Origin: Microvirga vignae
GTDB taxonomy: Bacteria > Pseudomonadota > Alphaproteobacteria > Rhizobiales > Beijerinckiaceae
Direction: 5' to 3'
NCBI RefSeq assembly: GCF_001017175.1
Contig: NZ_LCYG01000016.1
Span: forward strand, 294,569-358,568
DNA length: 64,000 bases
The translations under genes were made by a program, and so were the position numbers. The notes under the pieces are model-generated. The model saw only the letters and a list, made by a program, of their open reading frames with translations, made no database searches and was not told where the DNA came from. Numbering within the stretch: position 1 is the stretch's first letter; each line of letters begins with the position of its first letter. Positions 36,087 to 45,079 of this stretch are shown here, piece after piece.

Positions 36087-39000
36087 TCACGCTGCTTTGA
36101 TGAGGGTAAGAGCCGACTCAAGCTCCGGTTCCCTCAGCTCGTGGATCACCGGCCCCGTGGTCCAGACCAGGAAGGTGCGGATACGCTTGTCCGGATAGAT
36201 CTCGGAGAGAAGCGTCCGGTAGAGCGCAAGCTGGGCCACATAGGATTGAAGCGGCGGCTGACCGGGCCTGGGCGCCCGTGCCGTCGTCTTGAAATCCGCC
36301 ACCAGAACCTCGTTCTCCAGAACAGCCAGGCGGTCGATCTGGCCGGAGACCATGAGTTCCCCTTGAGCAGTCAGAACCTTGCCTGCGATGGGAGCCTCGG
36401 CGCGGGAGCCCGGCCCGAAGAGGGTTTTGAGATCCTCATGCTCCAGGACGTCGAGCGCATGGGCGACGACCGATTCGCGAAGCTCCACAGGAAGACGCGG
36501 CGCTCGGGCCCGCACATAGGCGCGCGCCATGGTTTTCCGATGCTCGGCGCCGAGGGCCGGCAGGCGTTCCAGCAAGGCATGGACCAGGGTGCCGCGAAGC
36601 CGTGCCTCGGGGGCATAGGGGCCGTCGCCCGGCCGGGTCATGCGCTCGGCGGCTCCCAGGGCGCTCGAGGGGCGGATCGGGGGCAGGGGCTCGGGTTCAG
36701 GCCTGGCGGGAAGGGTCAGCCAATCCGGCACCTCGAAGGGCTCGAGCGGCGCGATATCCGATTCAGCCGCGAGCGTGCGCGCCAAGGCCGAGCCCTCGCG
36801 CCAGAGGTCGATCGGTCCGTAAGGCGCTTCGCTGCGTTCCAGGCCGCCTGCCTTCTGCACAAGCCCATGGCGGATCATCTCGCACCAGGCTTCCTGCGGC
36901 GAGTCCTTGCGGCCCGTGAGATAGGGCGCGATCACCAGGCGATCCTTGGCGCGGGTCATGGCCACGTAGAGCAGACGGTTGTGCTCCTCGTAGCCTTTCG
37001 CATGCAGAAGATCGCGGGCCTCTTCCATCACGCTGCAATCGCCGCTCTTGCCCGGTGACCAGACGGGGATCGTCTCGCCTGCCTTGGTCCGCAATTGCAG
37101 CAGCGGCGGATCGCGGCCCAGAACCTCGCAGCCATCGATGAGAATGACGACGGGTGCCTCGAGACCTTTCGCTCCGTGCACCGTCATCACGCGCACTTCG
37201 TTGTTCACCGAGTCGAGATCGCGCTTGATCGTGTGCGAGGCGGATTCGAAGCGGTTGAGGAAGACGGTGAGCGAAGGCGTTTCCGTCATTTCCGACTGAT
37301 GCGCGAAGCACAAAAATGCATCGATGGCATCGCCCGCTTCACTGCCGAGACGAGCGACAAGCTGCGAGCGTCCACCACGAGGTCCGAGCAATGTGGCGAA
37401 GAAGCCGAAGGGGCCGTGCTGCGCGGCGAGTTCGCGCCACGCCTGCAGCGCCTCGCAACCACGCTTCGCCTTCGCATTACCTGTTTGCGCATGACGCTGC
37501 AAAGCCGCATGCAACGACTCGTCATCCGCACGATCGGCGGCAATGCGGATGAGGTCATCATCGGTGAAGCCGACGAGCGGCGATTTCAGGGCAGTCGCGA
37601 GCCTCAGGTCGTCATCCGGCAGCAGCGCCGCGCGCCCCGCGGCCACGAGATCGAGCACGGCGATATGCTCGCCAATGTTGAGCCGGTCCGCGCCCGCCAC
37701 CGGCACGCCTGCTTCCTTCAGCGCGCGGATCACCGCCTCGAAGGCCGCACCACGCTTGCGCACGAGAACGAGCACGTCGCCTGCCGTCCACACGCGACCG
37801 TTCTCGTCGCCCTTGGTGGTCCAGCACTTCACGGCCTGCGCGATGCGGCGCGCGACGACGACGGGCGGCGATTGCTGCTCGGGCTCATCGACGGGAAGAA
37901 CCCAGGCCTCCGGCTCCTCCTCGTCGGCAGGCGTTTCGGTGGGCCACAATTCCACGAGGCCCGGCGCATGCGGACGGGCGCTCTCGTGCACGGTGCCCAC
38001 CACCTTGTCCTCGAAAGAGAGGCCCTTGAAGTTCTTTTCAACCGCGAAGGTGGCATCGACCGCCGACAGCACGGCCCTGCCTGAGCGGAACGACATGGTG
38101 AGCGACACGTCCTCGAAGAGGAGATCCGCTTCGCGCACCTTCTTCGACCAGTCGCGGCGGGTGGTTTCGAATTCCTGCGGGGCCGCGCCCTGGAAGCCGT
38201 AGATCGACTGCTTGGGATCGCCCACCGCGAAGAGCGTGCGGATGCGCGAGCCGGCGGCGCCCTGACCTGCGGTGAAATCCTCCGTGATCCTGCGCAGGAT
38301 GTCCCATTGCTGCGGGTTCGTGTCCTGCGCCTCGTCGATCAGCACATGGTCGATGCCGCGATCGAGCTTGTAGAGCACCCAGGCCGTGTCGCCGCGCGAG
38401 AGCAGCGCCAGCGTCTTGTCGATGAGATCCTGGAAGTCGAGCGCGCCGAGCCGCATCTTCGCCTGTTCGACACGGTCGTGGATTTCGGCGGCGAGCAGGA
38501 AAAGCGCCTGCGTGCGCTCCACGGCGCGGGCGGCCTTTTGCTTGTCTATGAGATTCCAGATGCGGCTTTGCTCATCGAGCAGTTTCTCTTTCAGGCTGTC
38601 GTCGATGTCCTTCGTCAGGAAGGCGGATCCCTTACGGGGCGTTCCGCCATCGGTGAGGAAGACGGAAAGGTAATGCTCGAGTTTGGCGGAGGAATCGATC
38701 GCTTCGGCTGCCGCAATCAGAGACGCGGCCCGCTTCTGATCGGTGCTTTTGCCCCTCAAAAGCTCCTGCGCGATGGCGGGCCAAGTCTCCGGTGTGAGCC
38801 CGCCCTCCAGCATCGTCAGTTCAATGCCTTCAAGCGTCTCGTCGGCTTTGAGACCAAGCTCCTGGCGCAGGCGCGCGATGCCTTTGGGATCGTGCAGGAA
38901 GGACTTGCAGCGGAGCGCCGCGTTAAGAGCGGACGTCAGCGCATCGCCCACCGCATCGACGCTGATGATGTCGAGCGCATCCTTCAAGTAAGGGAAGTTG

Positions 39001-39521
39001 CCGTTCGAAGCGTCCGCTAGCACGTTCTTCACGGCCTGCGCCAGCATTTCGTCGGTCTGGCTCTCGTCCAGCACGGCAAAGCGCGCGGGCACGTTGGCCT
39101 CGAAGGGCACGAGGTGCAGCAGGCGCTCGCAGAAGGCGTGAATCGTGTCGATCTTCAGGCCGCCCGGCGTTTCCACGGCGCGCGCGAAGAGCGTTCGGGC
39201 GAGCTTCACCTGTTGGCGCGCGGGCCTCTGGCCTTCGAGCTCCGTGAGTTCGGCCACGAGGCTTTCCTCGTCCATCGTCACCCAGCGTCCCAGCCGCTCG
39301 AACACGCGGATCGCCATGTTGGCGGCGGCCGCCTTGGTGAAGGTGAGGCATAGGATGCGCCCGGGCAGCGAGCCTGCGAGCAGCAGGCGCACGACGCGGT
39401 CGGTGAGCACCTTCGTCTTGCCCGCGCCGGCATTGGCGGACACCCATGCGGAGGCGCGCGGGTTCGCGGCGCGGCGCTGCGCCTCTTTGGTGTAGTCGGG
39501 AATGACGAGATCGTTGCTCAT
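36087..39521 (-). CDS. addA: Double-strand break repair helicase AddA
   Basis: This is the helicase and 3' nuclease subunit of the AddAB complex, the alphaproteobacterial counterpart of RecBCD. The 1144-residue UvrD-like protein has Walker A SANAGAGKTKVL at about 28-39, motif II VLIDEAQDTNPQQW, the MTVHGAKGLEAPVV motif and a C-terminal RecB-type nuclease domain with VADFKTTARAP. The start overlaps the addB stop by four bases. It is full length for alphaproteobacterial AddA. Confidence 0.96.
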   Translation of the reverse strand: MSNDLVIPDYTKEAQRRAANPRASAWVSANAGAGKTKVLTDRVVRLLLAGSLPGRILCLTFTKAAAANMAIRVFERLGRWVTMDEESLVAELTELEGQRPARQQVKLARTLFARAVETPGGLKIDTIHAFCERLLHLVPFEANVPARFAVLDESQTDEMLAQAVKNVLADASNGNFPYLKDALDIISVDAVGDALTSALNAALRCKSFLHDPKGIARLRQELGLKADETLEGIELTMLEGGLTPETWPAIAQELLRGKSTDQKRAASLIAAAEAIDSSAKLEHYLSVFLTDGGTPRKGSAFLTKDIDDSLKEKLLDEQSRIWNLIDKQKAARAVERTQALFLLAAEIHDRVEQAKMRLGALDFQDLIDKTLALLSRGDTAWVLYKLDRGIDHVLIDEAQDTNPQQWDILRRITEDFTAGQGAAGSRIRTLFAVGDPKQSIYGFQGAAPQEFETTRRDWSKKVREADLLFEDVSLTMSFRSGRAVLSAVDATFAVEKNFKGLSFEDKVVGTVHESARPHAPGLVELWPTETPADEEEPEAWVLPVDEPEQQSPPVVVARRIAQAVKCWTTKGDENGRVWTAGDVLVLVRKRGAAFEAVIRALKEAGVPVAGADRLNIGEHIAVLDLVAAGRAALLPDDDLRLATALKSPLVGFTDDDLIRIAADRADDESLHAALQRHAQTGNAKAKRGCEALQAWRELAAQHGPFGFFATLLGPRGGRSQLVARLGSEAGDAIDAFLCFAHQSEMTETPSLTVFLNRFESASHTIKRDLDSVNNEVRVMTVHGAKGLEAPVVILIDGCEVLGRDPPLLQLRTKAGETIPVWSPGKSGDCSVMEEARDLLHAKGYEEHNRLLYVAMTRAKDRLVIAPYLTGRKDSPQEAWCEMIRHGLVQKAGGLERSEAPYGPIDLWREGSALARTLAAESDIAPLEPFEVPDWLTLPARPEPEPLPPIRPSSALGAAERMTRPGDGPYAPEARLRGTLVHALLERLPALGAEHRKTMARAYVRARAPRLPVELRESVVAHALDVLEHEDLKTLFGPGSRAEAPIAGKVLTAQGELMVSGQIDRLAVLENEVLVADFKTTARAPRPGQPPLQSYVAQLALYRTLLSEIYPDKRIRTFLVWTTGPVIHELREPELESALTLIKAA

Positions 39522-42500
39522 TCGCCGCCCTCAGCCCCGCCGGCGCTCGCCAGCGACCATTCCTTCACGCGCGCCAGATGATCGTATTCGGAAAAGCGCC
39601 GCGCATATTTCGGGAAGGGCCGCGAGACATAAGCCGCCTCGCCCTTCACGAAACGCGCGATCATGCCCTCGAAGCGGCGGCGATGCTCCTCCACGATCTC
39701 GGTAACAGTTCGAGTTTCTTTCCCAGTCGGTTTGATCTCGCGGGGATCAATGGGCTTTCGCCCGCCGGTGGTGTGAACGTAGACGAGGTCCGGCGTTTCC
39801 TTCGCCACGGCTAAGCCCTTGAAGGCGCCCTTCATCAGCATCATGGCTTCGAGCGTCAGCTGCGGCGAGAAGCCGGCATAGACTTCGCGCACGCCGGGAG
39901 GCTGTCCGGTCTTGAAGTCGATGATGGTGAAGCCGCCATCGCGGCGATGTTCGATGCGGTCGGCGCGCGCGCGAAGGTTGAAGATCGAGCCGTCGGGGAG
40001 CGGGATCGACAATCGGCCCGAGCGCTCGGCATAAACTTCCGCGATGTCGGGGCGACGCTGCTGCTCCCAGTCGAGGAAGGCGATGGCGAGCCGCTCGAAG
40101 CGCGGCCACCATTCGGCATAAAGTTCGGGATAGGCTTCCGCGATGTCGGCAAAGGCGACTTCGCCGAGCCCCAGCAGGATTTCCTGCGCGTGAGCGGGCA
40201 GATCCTTCGGGAACCGCTCGGCGAATTGGCCGACGACGTCGTGAATGATCGTGCCGCGATCGGCCGCACTCGGCGCAACCGCAATCGCTTCCAACGCATC
40301 GAGCTTCAAGACGTGGCGCGCGAAGATGGAATAGGGATCGCGCACCAGCGTCTCGACTTCCGTGACGCTTAAAGCACGCGGGAAGAGGGCAGGGTCGGGC
40401 TTCGGGCGCGGGCGCGGCAGTGGCGGGGCGGGCTCCGGTGTGTCGAGCGTGCGCGCAAGGCGGCGGTAGTACTCGCCCGCTTTCACCATGCGCTCCCACA
40501 CCTCCTTGCCGGTAAAAGCCTTGAGGCGCTGCAGGAAGCGCGAGGGCACCATGGGCGATCCGTCGCGCTTCTGCGCGCGGGTGATCACCACGTCATGGGT
40601 GCCGAGCGCCTGCACGAAATCGTGCGCGGTCTGGCCGATGCGCCGCTCCGGCGGCATCAGGCCGACGCGGGCGCGCATGGGCCGGTTGAGGAACGCATCC
40701 GTGACCGTGCGCGGCGGCCACGTGCCTTCATCCAACCCGCCGAGCACGACGCGGTCGACCGAGAGAAGGCGTGCTTCGAGGAGACCAAGGATTTTCAAAC
40801 GGCGATGCGTGGAGCGCGGCGAGGGGCTCAAGGAGCGCTGCTTGGCGAGCGCGGCGAAGAAGGCGGGATAATCGACGAAGCGGCCCTCGAGCGGATGGCC
40901 TTCCTCTTCGCGGATATCCGAGTTCTCGAGATCGTCGAAGAGGGCGGCAAGCGGTTCGAGCGAAGGCTCACTTTCTCCCACTTCATCCTCAGGCGCCGCG
41001 CAGAGCCGCTCGAAAGCGCGCCGGTGATGCTCCACCAGAGCCATCAGATCGATACGTTCCTCGCCATAGACGGCGGGTGTGAAGGTCTGGAAGGCAAAAC
41101 CCAACCGCTGCAGCAGCGTGTCGGCGAGGTCCCAATCCGCATCGTTCAGGCGCGCGCGGGGACGTGGCGTGCGATGGTCCTTTTCCGTGCGACGCGTGGC
41201 GAGGGCTGCGCGCATGCCTTCGATGCCGGGGGCGGGCGCAGGGCCGCGCAAAACGCCGACTTCGAGAACGCTCGCCGCGTGTTCGACGGTGGCGCGTGGG
41301 AAGCCCAGACGCACCAGCGGGTGCGCAAGCAGCGAGAGCAGTCGCACGGGGCTCAAATCATCGGCTGCAGCTTCCGCCGTCAGGCGTGCGAGACGTCCTG
41401 CGGGCGTATCGGCGAGCGGAATGCCCGCTGAATCCTCTACGCTCAATCCCCAGCGGGCGAGTTCCGCCGTCACGCGTGCGGCCAGCGCGCGGTCAGGTGT
41501 CACGAGAGCGGCAGTCCTGTCGGGATGCACGAGCGTCTCGCGCAGGGCGATCGCGATGGCGAACGCCTCTTCGCGCTCGTCCATGGCTTCGATGATGGTG
41601 AGGCCGTCGCAGCCGCTGCGGCTCATCGCCAAACGCTCTTCCGGCGTAATGAGGGCCCAGCGATCCGTGGTGTCGGCGGGGCGGAGCGCTTCCGAGAGCA
41701 GGTGATTGCGCGCGCGCGCGGCCTCCGGCAGCTCGCCAAGGATGGTCACGGCGGAGCGCGGAAGGCGCAGGTGCCTGTCCATCAGGCGGCGCAGCGACGC
41801 CTGCGGGTGGCCGTGAACCGGATCGGTGTCGTCATTGCCAACGCCGCCGATGGTGGACCAGCTATCTTCGTCGAGATCCGTGTCAAGGCCGGGAAGCACG
41901 ATGGCGCCGCGCGGCAGGCGCGCGATGATCGACATCAGATGCGCGGTCGCAGGCACGGAGCCGGTGGAGCCCGCGACGATGATGGGATTATCAGGGCGTT
42001 CGCGGGTGAGGCGGCGCGCCTCCGCCTCGATCAAAGCGGTGCGTCTTTGAGCCGGGTCGCTCGCCTGGCGCTCAGCCAAAATCTTCGGCCAGTTCTCGCT
42101 CGCGATCTGCACGAAGTGGCGCGTGATCTCGAAATATTTCGAGTAGTCGGAATCGACCGCGAGTTCGAGGGCATGCCAGTCGATGCCTTCCGTCGTGAAG
42201 GCATCCATGAGCGTTTCGAGATCGCCGGCAAGATTCACCGCATCGGCGGGAGAGGCGGGCACCATGAAGGGCACTTCGGGGCCGAGCTGCAGCAGCGCGC
42301 GGTCCACTTCCGCCGACCAGCGCTGCACGAGGCGCGTGAGGATGAGACGGCGCTCCAGCGGCGGAATGGGCGGCTTCAGGCTCGCGGCTTCCGCAAAGGG
42401 CGTGCCTTCCAGGCCTGTCAGCTCGAATTCGGCTTCATCCGTCTCGCCCAGGGGCACGATGCGCGGCAGCAATTGAGCACGGCCTGCGCCGCGCTCAGCC

Positions 42501-42688
42501 AGCAGCGCGATCAACGCGCGGGTGGCGCGGCGCGTCGGAACGTAGATGGTGACGTCGGCGAGAGCGGCAGGCTCATCGGAGAGCGGGCCGACGAGGCGGC
42601 CTTCAAGCAGCGCGTCCACCAGGGCCGGCAGGAAGGCACAACCCGGAGGGATCGAGAAGACGCGCGGCAAATCTTTTTGAGCAAGCAT
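39518..42688 (-). CDS. addB: Double-strand break repair protein AddB
   Basis: This is the second subunit of AddAB, with a helicase-like Chi-recognition fold and a C-terminal nuclease. The 1056-residue protein shows YVPTRRATRAL near the N-terminus, VLGGLDEGTWPPR and the nuclease motif IDFKTGQPPGVREV. The ATG at 42688 (MLAQKD) is taken as start because the 16 in-frame codons before it are entirely made of the family E repeat. This places the repeat in the translation-initiation region, without a clear Shine-Dalgarno. Confidence 0.95.
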   Translation of the reverse strand: MLAQKDLPRVFSIPPGCAFLPALVDALLEGRLVGPLSDEPAALADVTIYVPTRRATRALIALLAERGAGRAQLLPRIVPLGETDEAEFELTGLEGTPFAEAASLKPPIPPLERRLILTRLVQRWSAEVDRALLQLGPEVPFMVPASPADAVNLAGDLETLMDAFTTEGIDWHALELAVDSDYSKYFEITRHFVQIASENWPKILAERQASDPAQRRTALIEAEARRLTRERPDNPIIVAGSTGSVPATAHLMSIIARLPRGAIVLPGLDTDLDEDSWSTIGGVGNDDTDPVHGHPQASLRRLMDRHLRLPRSAVTILGELPEAARARNHLLSEALRPADTTDRWALITPEERLAMSRSGCDGLTIIEAMDEREEAFAIAIALRETLVHPDRTAALVTPDRALAARVTAELARWGLSVEDSAGIPLADTPAGRLARLTAEAAADDLSPVRLLSLLAHPLVRLGFPRATVEHAASVLEVGVLRGPAPAPGIEGMRAALATRRTEKDHRTPRPRARLNDADWDLADTLLQRLGFAFQTFTPAVYGEERIDLMALVEHHRRAFERLCAAPEDEVGESEPSLEPLAALFDDLENSDIREEEGHPLEGRFVDYPAFFAALAKQRSLSPSPRSTHRRLKILGLLEARLLSVDRVVLGGLDEGTWPPRTVTDAFLNRPMRARVGLMPPERRIGQTAHDFVQALGTHDVVITRAQKRDGSPMVPSRFLQRLKAFTGKEVWERMVKAGEYYRRLARTLDTPEPAPPLPRPRPKPDPALFPRALSVTEVETLVRDPYSIFARHVLKLDALEAIAVAPSAADRGTIIHDVVGQFAERFPKDLPAHAQEILLGLGEVAFADIAEAYPELYAEWWPRFERLAIAFLDWEQQRRPDIAEVYAERSGRLSIPLPDGSIFNLRARADRIEHRRDGGFTIIDFKTGQPPGVREVYAGFSPQLTLEAMMLMKGAFKGLAVAKETPDLVYVHTTGGRKPIDPREIKPTGKETRTVTEIVEEHRRRFEGMIARFVKGEAAYVSRPFPKYARRFSEYDHLARVKEWSLASAGGAEGGE

Positions 42689-42730
42689 GATCTGATCGGA
42701 AAACCGGTCTCCACTTTTCCGGATCATGCT
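42686..42730. repeat. Short palindromic repeat (family E) at the addB start
   Basis: CATGATCTGATCGGAAAACC and CCACTTTTCCGGATCATGC form an imperfect palindrome. Its left end supplies the addB initiator ATG. A divergent copy is at 33389-33434. Confidence 0.88.
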
Positions 42731-42745
42731 CGGCACTCTGCAACT

Positions 42746-43480
42746 TCATCGCGTGCTGGCGGCAAGGCACTTTTCTGCCTCGGCAATCGTGTGAGGCTCT
42801 CCAACATGCAGCCATTGCCCCGTCAGAGGCAAGCCGTAGAGGCGTCCTTTCGCGATGGCCCGGTCGTAGAAAGCGTTGGCCGAGAAGGCTCCTTCGGGCG
42901 TCCCGACGACCAGTTCCGGCTTCAGGATGGCCACGCCTGCGTAGACGAAATCCGCACTGGGGTCGTCTCCACGACGATGCAGGCGGCCGTCCGCATCGCG
43001 GTGAAAGTCGCCGCGTCCCTCATAGCCAACACTTGTGGATAACGGGGCGACGAGCATCAGAATGTCCATGCACTCAGGCTCCCAGGCCGACACGAGGCGC
43101 TTCAGATTTGGGCTTTCGCCCTCGATCCACATGGAATCGGAATTGAAGGTGACGAAGGGATCATTTCCCAGCAGCGGCAGCGCCTTCTTCACGCCGCCGC
43201 CGGTTTCGAGAAGTTCAGACCGCTCGTCGGAAATCACGATCTGCGGGAAGGTGCGCATGCGCAGGTGCCCTTCCAGCATGTCAGCGAAGTGGTGCACGTT
43301 CACGATCACCTTTCCGATGCCGGCTTCGTGCAGCTTGTCGAGCGCGAAATCGATCAGGCTCTGCCCCGCCACCTTCACGAGGGGCTTCGGGATAGAGGCC
43401 GTAATCGGCAGCATGCGCTTGCCGAGACCCGCAGCAAGGACGATGGCGGTGTGGGGCTTGCGTTGGGACAACTGGGACAC
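42746..43480 (-). CDS. murU: Nucleotidyltransferase, MurU-like (MurNAc-1-phosphate uridylyltransferase)
   Basis: This 244-residue sugar-nucleotide transferase probably makes UDP-MurNAc from MurNAc-1-phosphate in peptidoglycan recycling. The signature AIVLAAGLGKRMLPITASIPKPLVKV (about 13-38) binds nucleotide, and FVTFNSDSMWI holds the metal Asp. It starts at a GTG nine bases after the stop of the AmgK-containing gene, the pairing that defines the MurU/AmgK bypass known from Pseudomonas. The assignment to MurU rather than another pyrophosphorylase rests on this neighbour. Confidence 0.88.
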   Translation of the reverse strand: MSQLSQRKPHTAIVLAAGLGKRMLPITASIPKPLVKVAGQSLIDFALDKLHEAGIGKVIVNVHHFADMLEGHLRMRTFPQIVISDERSELLETGGGVKKALPLLGNDPFVTFNSDSMWIEGESPNLKRLVSAWEPECMDILMLVAPLSTSVGYEGRGDFHRDADGRLHRRGDDPSADFVYAGVAILKPELVVGTPEGAFSANAFYDRAIAKGRLYGLPLTGQWLHVGEPHTIAEAEKCLAASTR

Positions 43481-43489
43481 TGAAATCGC

Positions 43490-45049
43490 TCAAGAAGAAG
43501 GGGGCGTCTCATCCTCGAGCGGAATGAGGCGCGGCAGGTAAGTCTCATACCAGACCTTGAGTTTGCCTAAGGCCGGGTGCGCGAGGTTGCGGGTGAGATA
43601 GGTCTCAATCCGCGGCAGATGCTTCAGATAATGCGGCTTGCCATCGCGCCGGTCGAGGCGCGCAAAGATGCCGAGGATCTTCGTGGCGCGCTGCGCCGCC
43701 ATGATCGCATAGGCGCGGGCAAAGCCCGAGACGTCGAAATCGGGATCGGCCGCTTTGCGCTCGCGGGCATAGAGGCCGATGAGCTTCAGCTCCAGATCCG
43801 CCGGCACGGTCACGCGCGCATCCTGCAGGAGAGAGGCGACATCATAGGCCGGCGAGCCCAGCACCGCGTCCTGGAAGTCGATGAGGCCCACGCGCTGCAG
43901 GCCTTCGCGCTCAGGCATCCAGATGAGGTTGGGCGAGTGATAATCGCGCAGGATCCAGGTGACGGGGCCTGCGAGAATTTCACCCAAAGCTTCCGTCCAG
44001 AGATTGACGAATTCCGCGCGCGCGGAGCCGGAGAGCTGCGTGCCGATGATGTGCGGCACATACCAGTCGGCAAGAAGCTCCACCTCGATGAGCAGCGCTT
44101 CGAGATCATAGGGCGGAATCTCATGCTCGATGCCATCGGAGACCGGCAGCACCTGCGGCAGCTCTGTGCTGTGCAGTTTCACGAGAAGGCGCGTCGCTTC
44201 CGCATAGCGCTCGGGGATCGGGCCGTTCTCGTCGACCACCGGTTCGGAACCAAGGTCCTCGATCAGCAGGAGTCCCGTATCGAGGTCCTCGCCGTAGATG
44301 TAGGGCGCGCTGAAGCCCAACGCGCGCAGGCCCTTGTCCATGGCCACAAACGCATGAACGGTTTCGGCGAGTTTTGCGATGGTCGTATAGGGTTTGCCGC
44401 GCCGCACGGGCGGGCCGACGGGCCGCGGCGGCGAGATCATCAAAAGCGCGGTCTCGCCGTTCGGCTTCACCAATCGCTCGTAGGAGCGGATCACGGAAGC
44501 GTCGCTCGGCATCGGCAGGCGCGTGGCATCCGACCAGCCGCAGCGATCCACCAGATTGCGGAACGCCTTGATGCGCTGCAGGCGCGAGGCGAAGGCGCCG
44601 GTACCGGTGAGCATGGCGACGCGGCCACGGCCTCCAGGCCCCATATCGAGGTGAATATCGAGGTGCTCGGGGTTCAGCCCATCCTCAGCCCGCTCCGGCC
44701 ACTCGACGAGCGCGATGGCGTTTTCCGTCAATTCCTCCCAGCCCAGCTCCACCAGCTCATAGCCACCCGAGAGGCGATAGAAATCCGCATGCACGATAGG
44801 GCAGACCGGGCTGTCGTAAACCTGCATCAGGGTGAAGGTGGGGCTCGGGACCTCGAGCTCCGGGTCATTCGCAAGGGTGCGCACGAGGGCGCGGGCGAAG
44901 GTGGTCTTGCCGGCGCCAAGTCCTCCTGAGAGGGTCACAAGATCGCCGGGCTTTAATTCCTCCGCGAGCTTGCGGGCGAAATTCTCCGTGGCCTCGTGAT
45001 CGGGAAGCGTCACGATCCATGCGACTTGGGAGACATCCTGCTCGGACAT
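43490..45049 (-). CDS. Fused TsaE (t6A tRNA ATPase) - AmgK (amino-sugar kinase)
   Basis: Two functions are joined in a 519-residue protein. Residues about 1-150 are TsaE, the ATPase that resets the TsaD complex making t6A37 in tRNA, with Walker A SGGLGAGKTTF (about 41-51), the SPTFTLMQVY switch and VEWPER. Residues about 170-519 are an APH-fold kinase like AmgK, which phosphorylates MurNAc/GlcNAc at the anomeric carbon; ILRDYHSPNLIW and VGLIDFQDAV are the catalytic and metal motifs. The start could also be at 45070, ten bases after divL. murU follows after nine bases. Confidence 0.9.
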   Translation of the reverse strand: MSEQDVSQVAWIVTLPDHEATENFARKLAEELKPGDLVTLSGGLGAGKTTFARALVRTLANDPELEVPSPTFTLMQVYDSPVCPIVHADFYRLSGGYELVELGWEELTENAIALVEWPERAEDGLNPEHLDIHLDMGPGGRGRVAMLTGTGAFASRLQRIKAFRNLVDRCGWSDATRLPMPSDASVIRSYERLVKPNGETALLMISPPRPVGPPVRRGKPYTTIAKLAETVHAFVAMDKGLRALGFSAPYIYGEDLDTGLLLIEDLGSEPVVDENGPIPERYAEATRLLVKLHSTELPQVLPVSDGIEHEIPPYDLEALLIEVELLADWYVPHIIGTQLSGSARAEFVNLWTEALGEILAGPVTWILRDYHSPNLIWMPEREGLQRVGLIDFQDAVLGSPAYDVASLLQDARVTVPADLELKLIGLYARERKAADPDFDVSGFARAYAIMAAQRATKILGIFARLDRRDGKPHYLKHLPRIETYLTRNLAHPALGKLKVWYETYLPRLIPLEDETPPSS

Positions 45050-45079
45050 AAGGGCCAATCCATTCACCATCACAGGGTC

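Noticed and set aside
41525-43042. 505-residue plus-strand frame across addB and murU
   Set aside because: It is an antisense shadow spanning two genes and an intergenic repeat; not a plausible protein.
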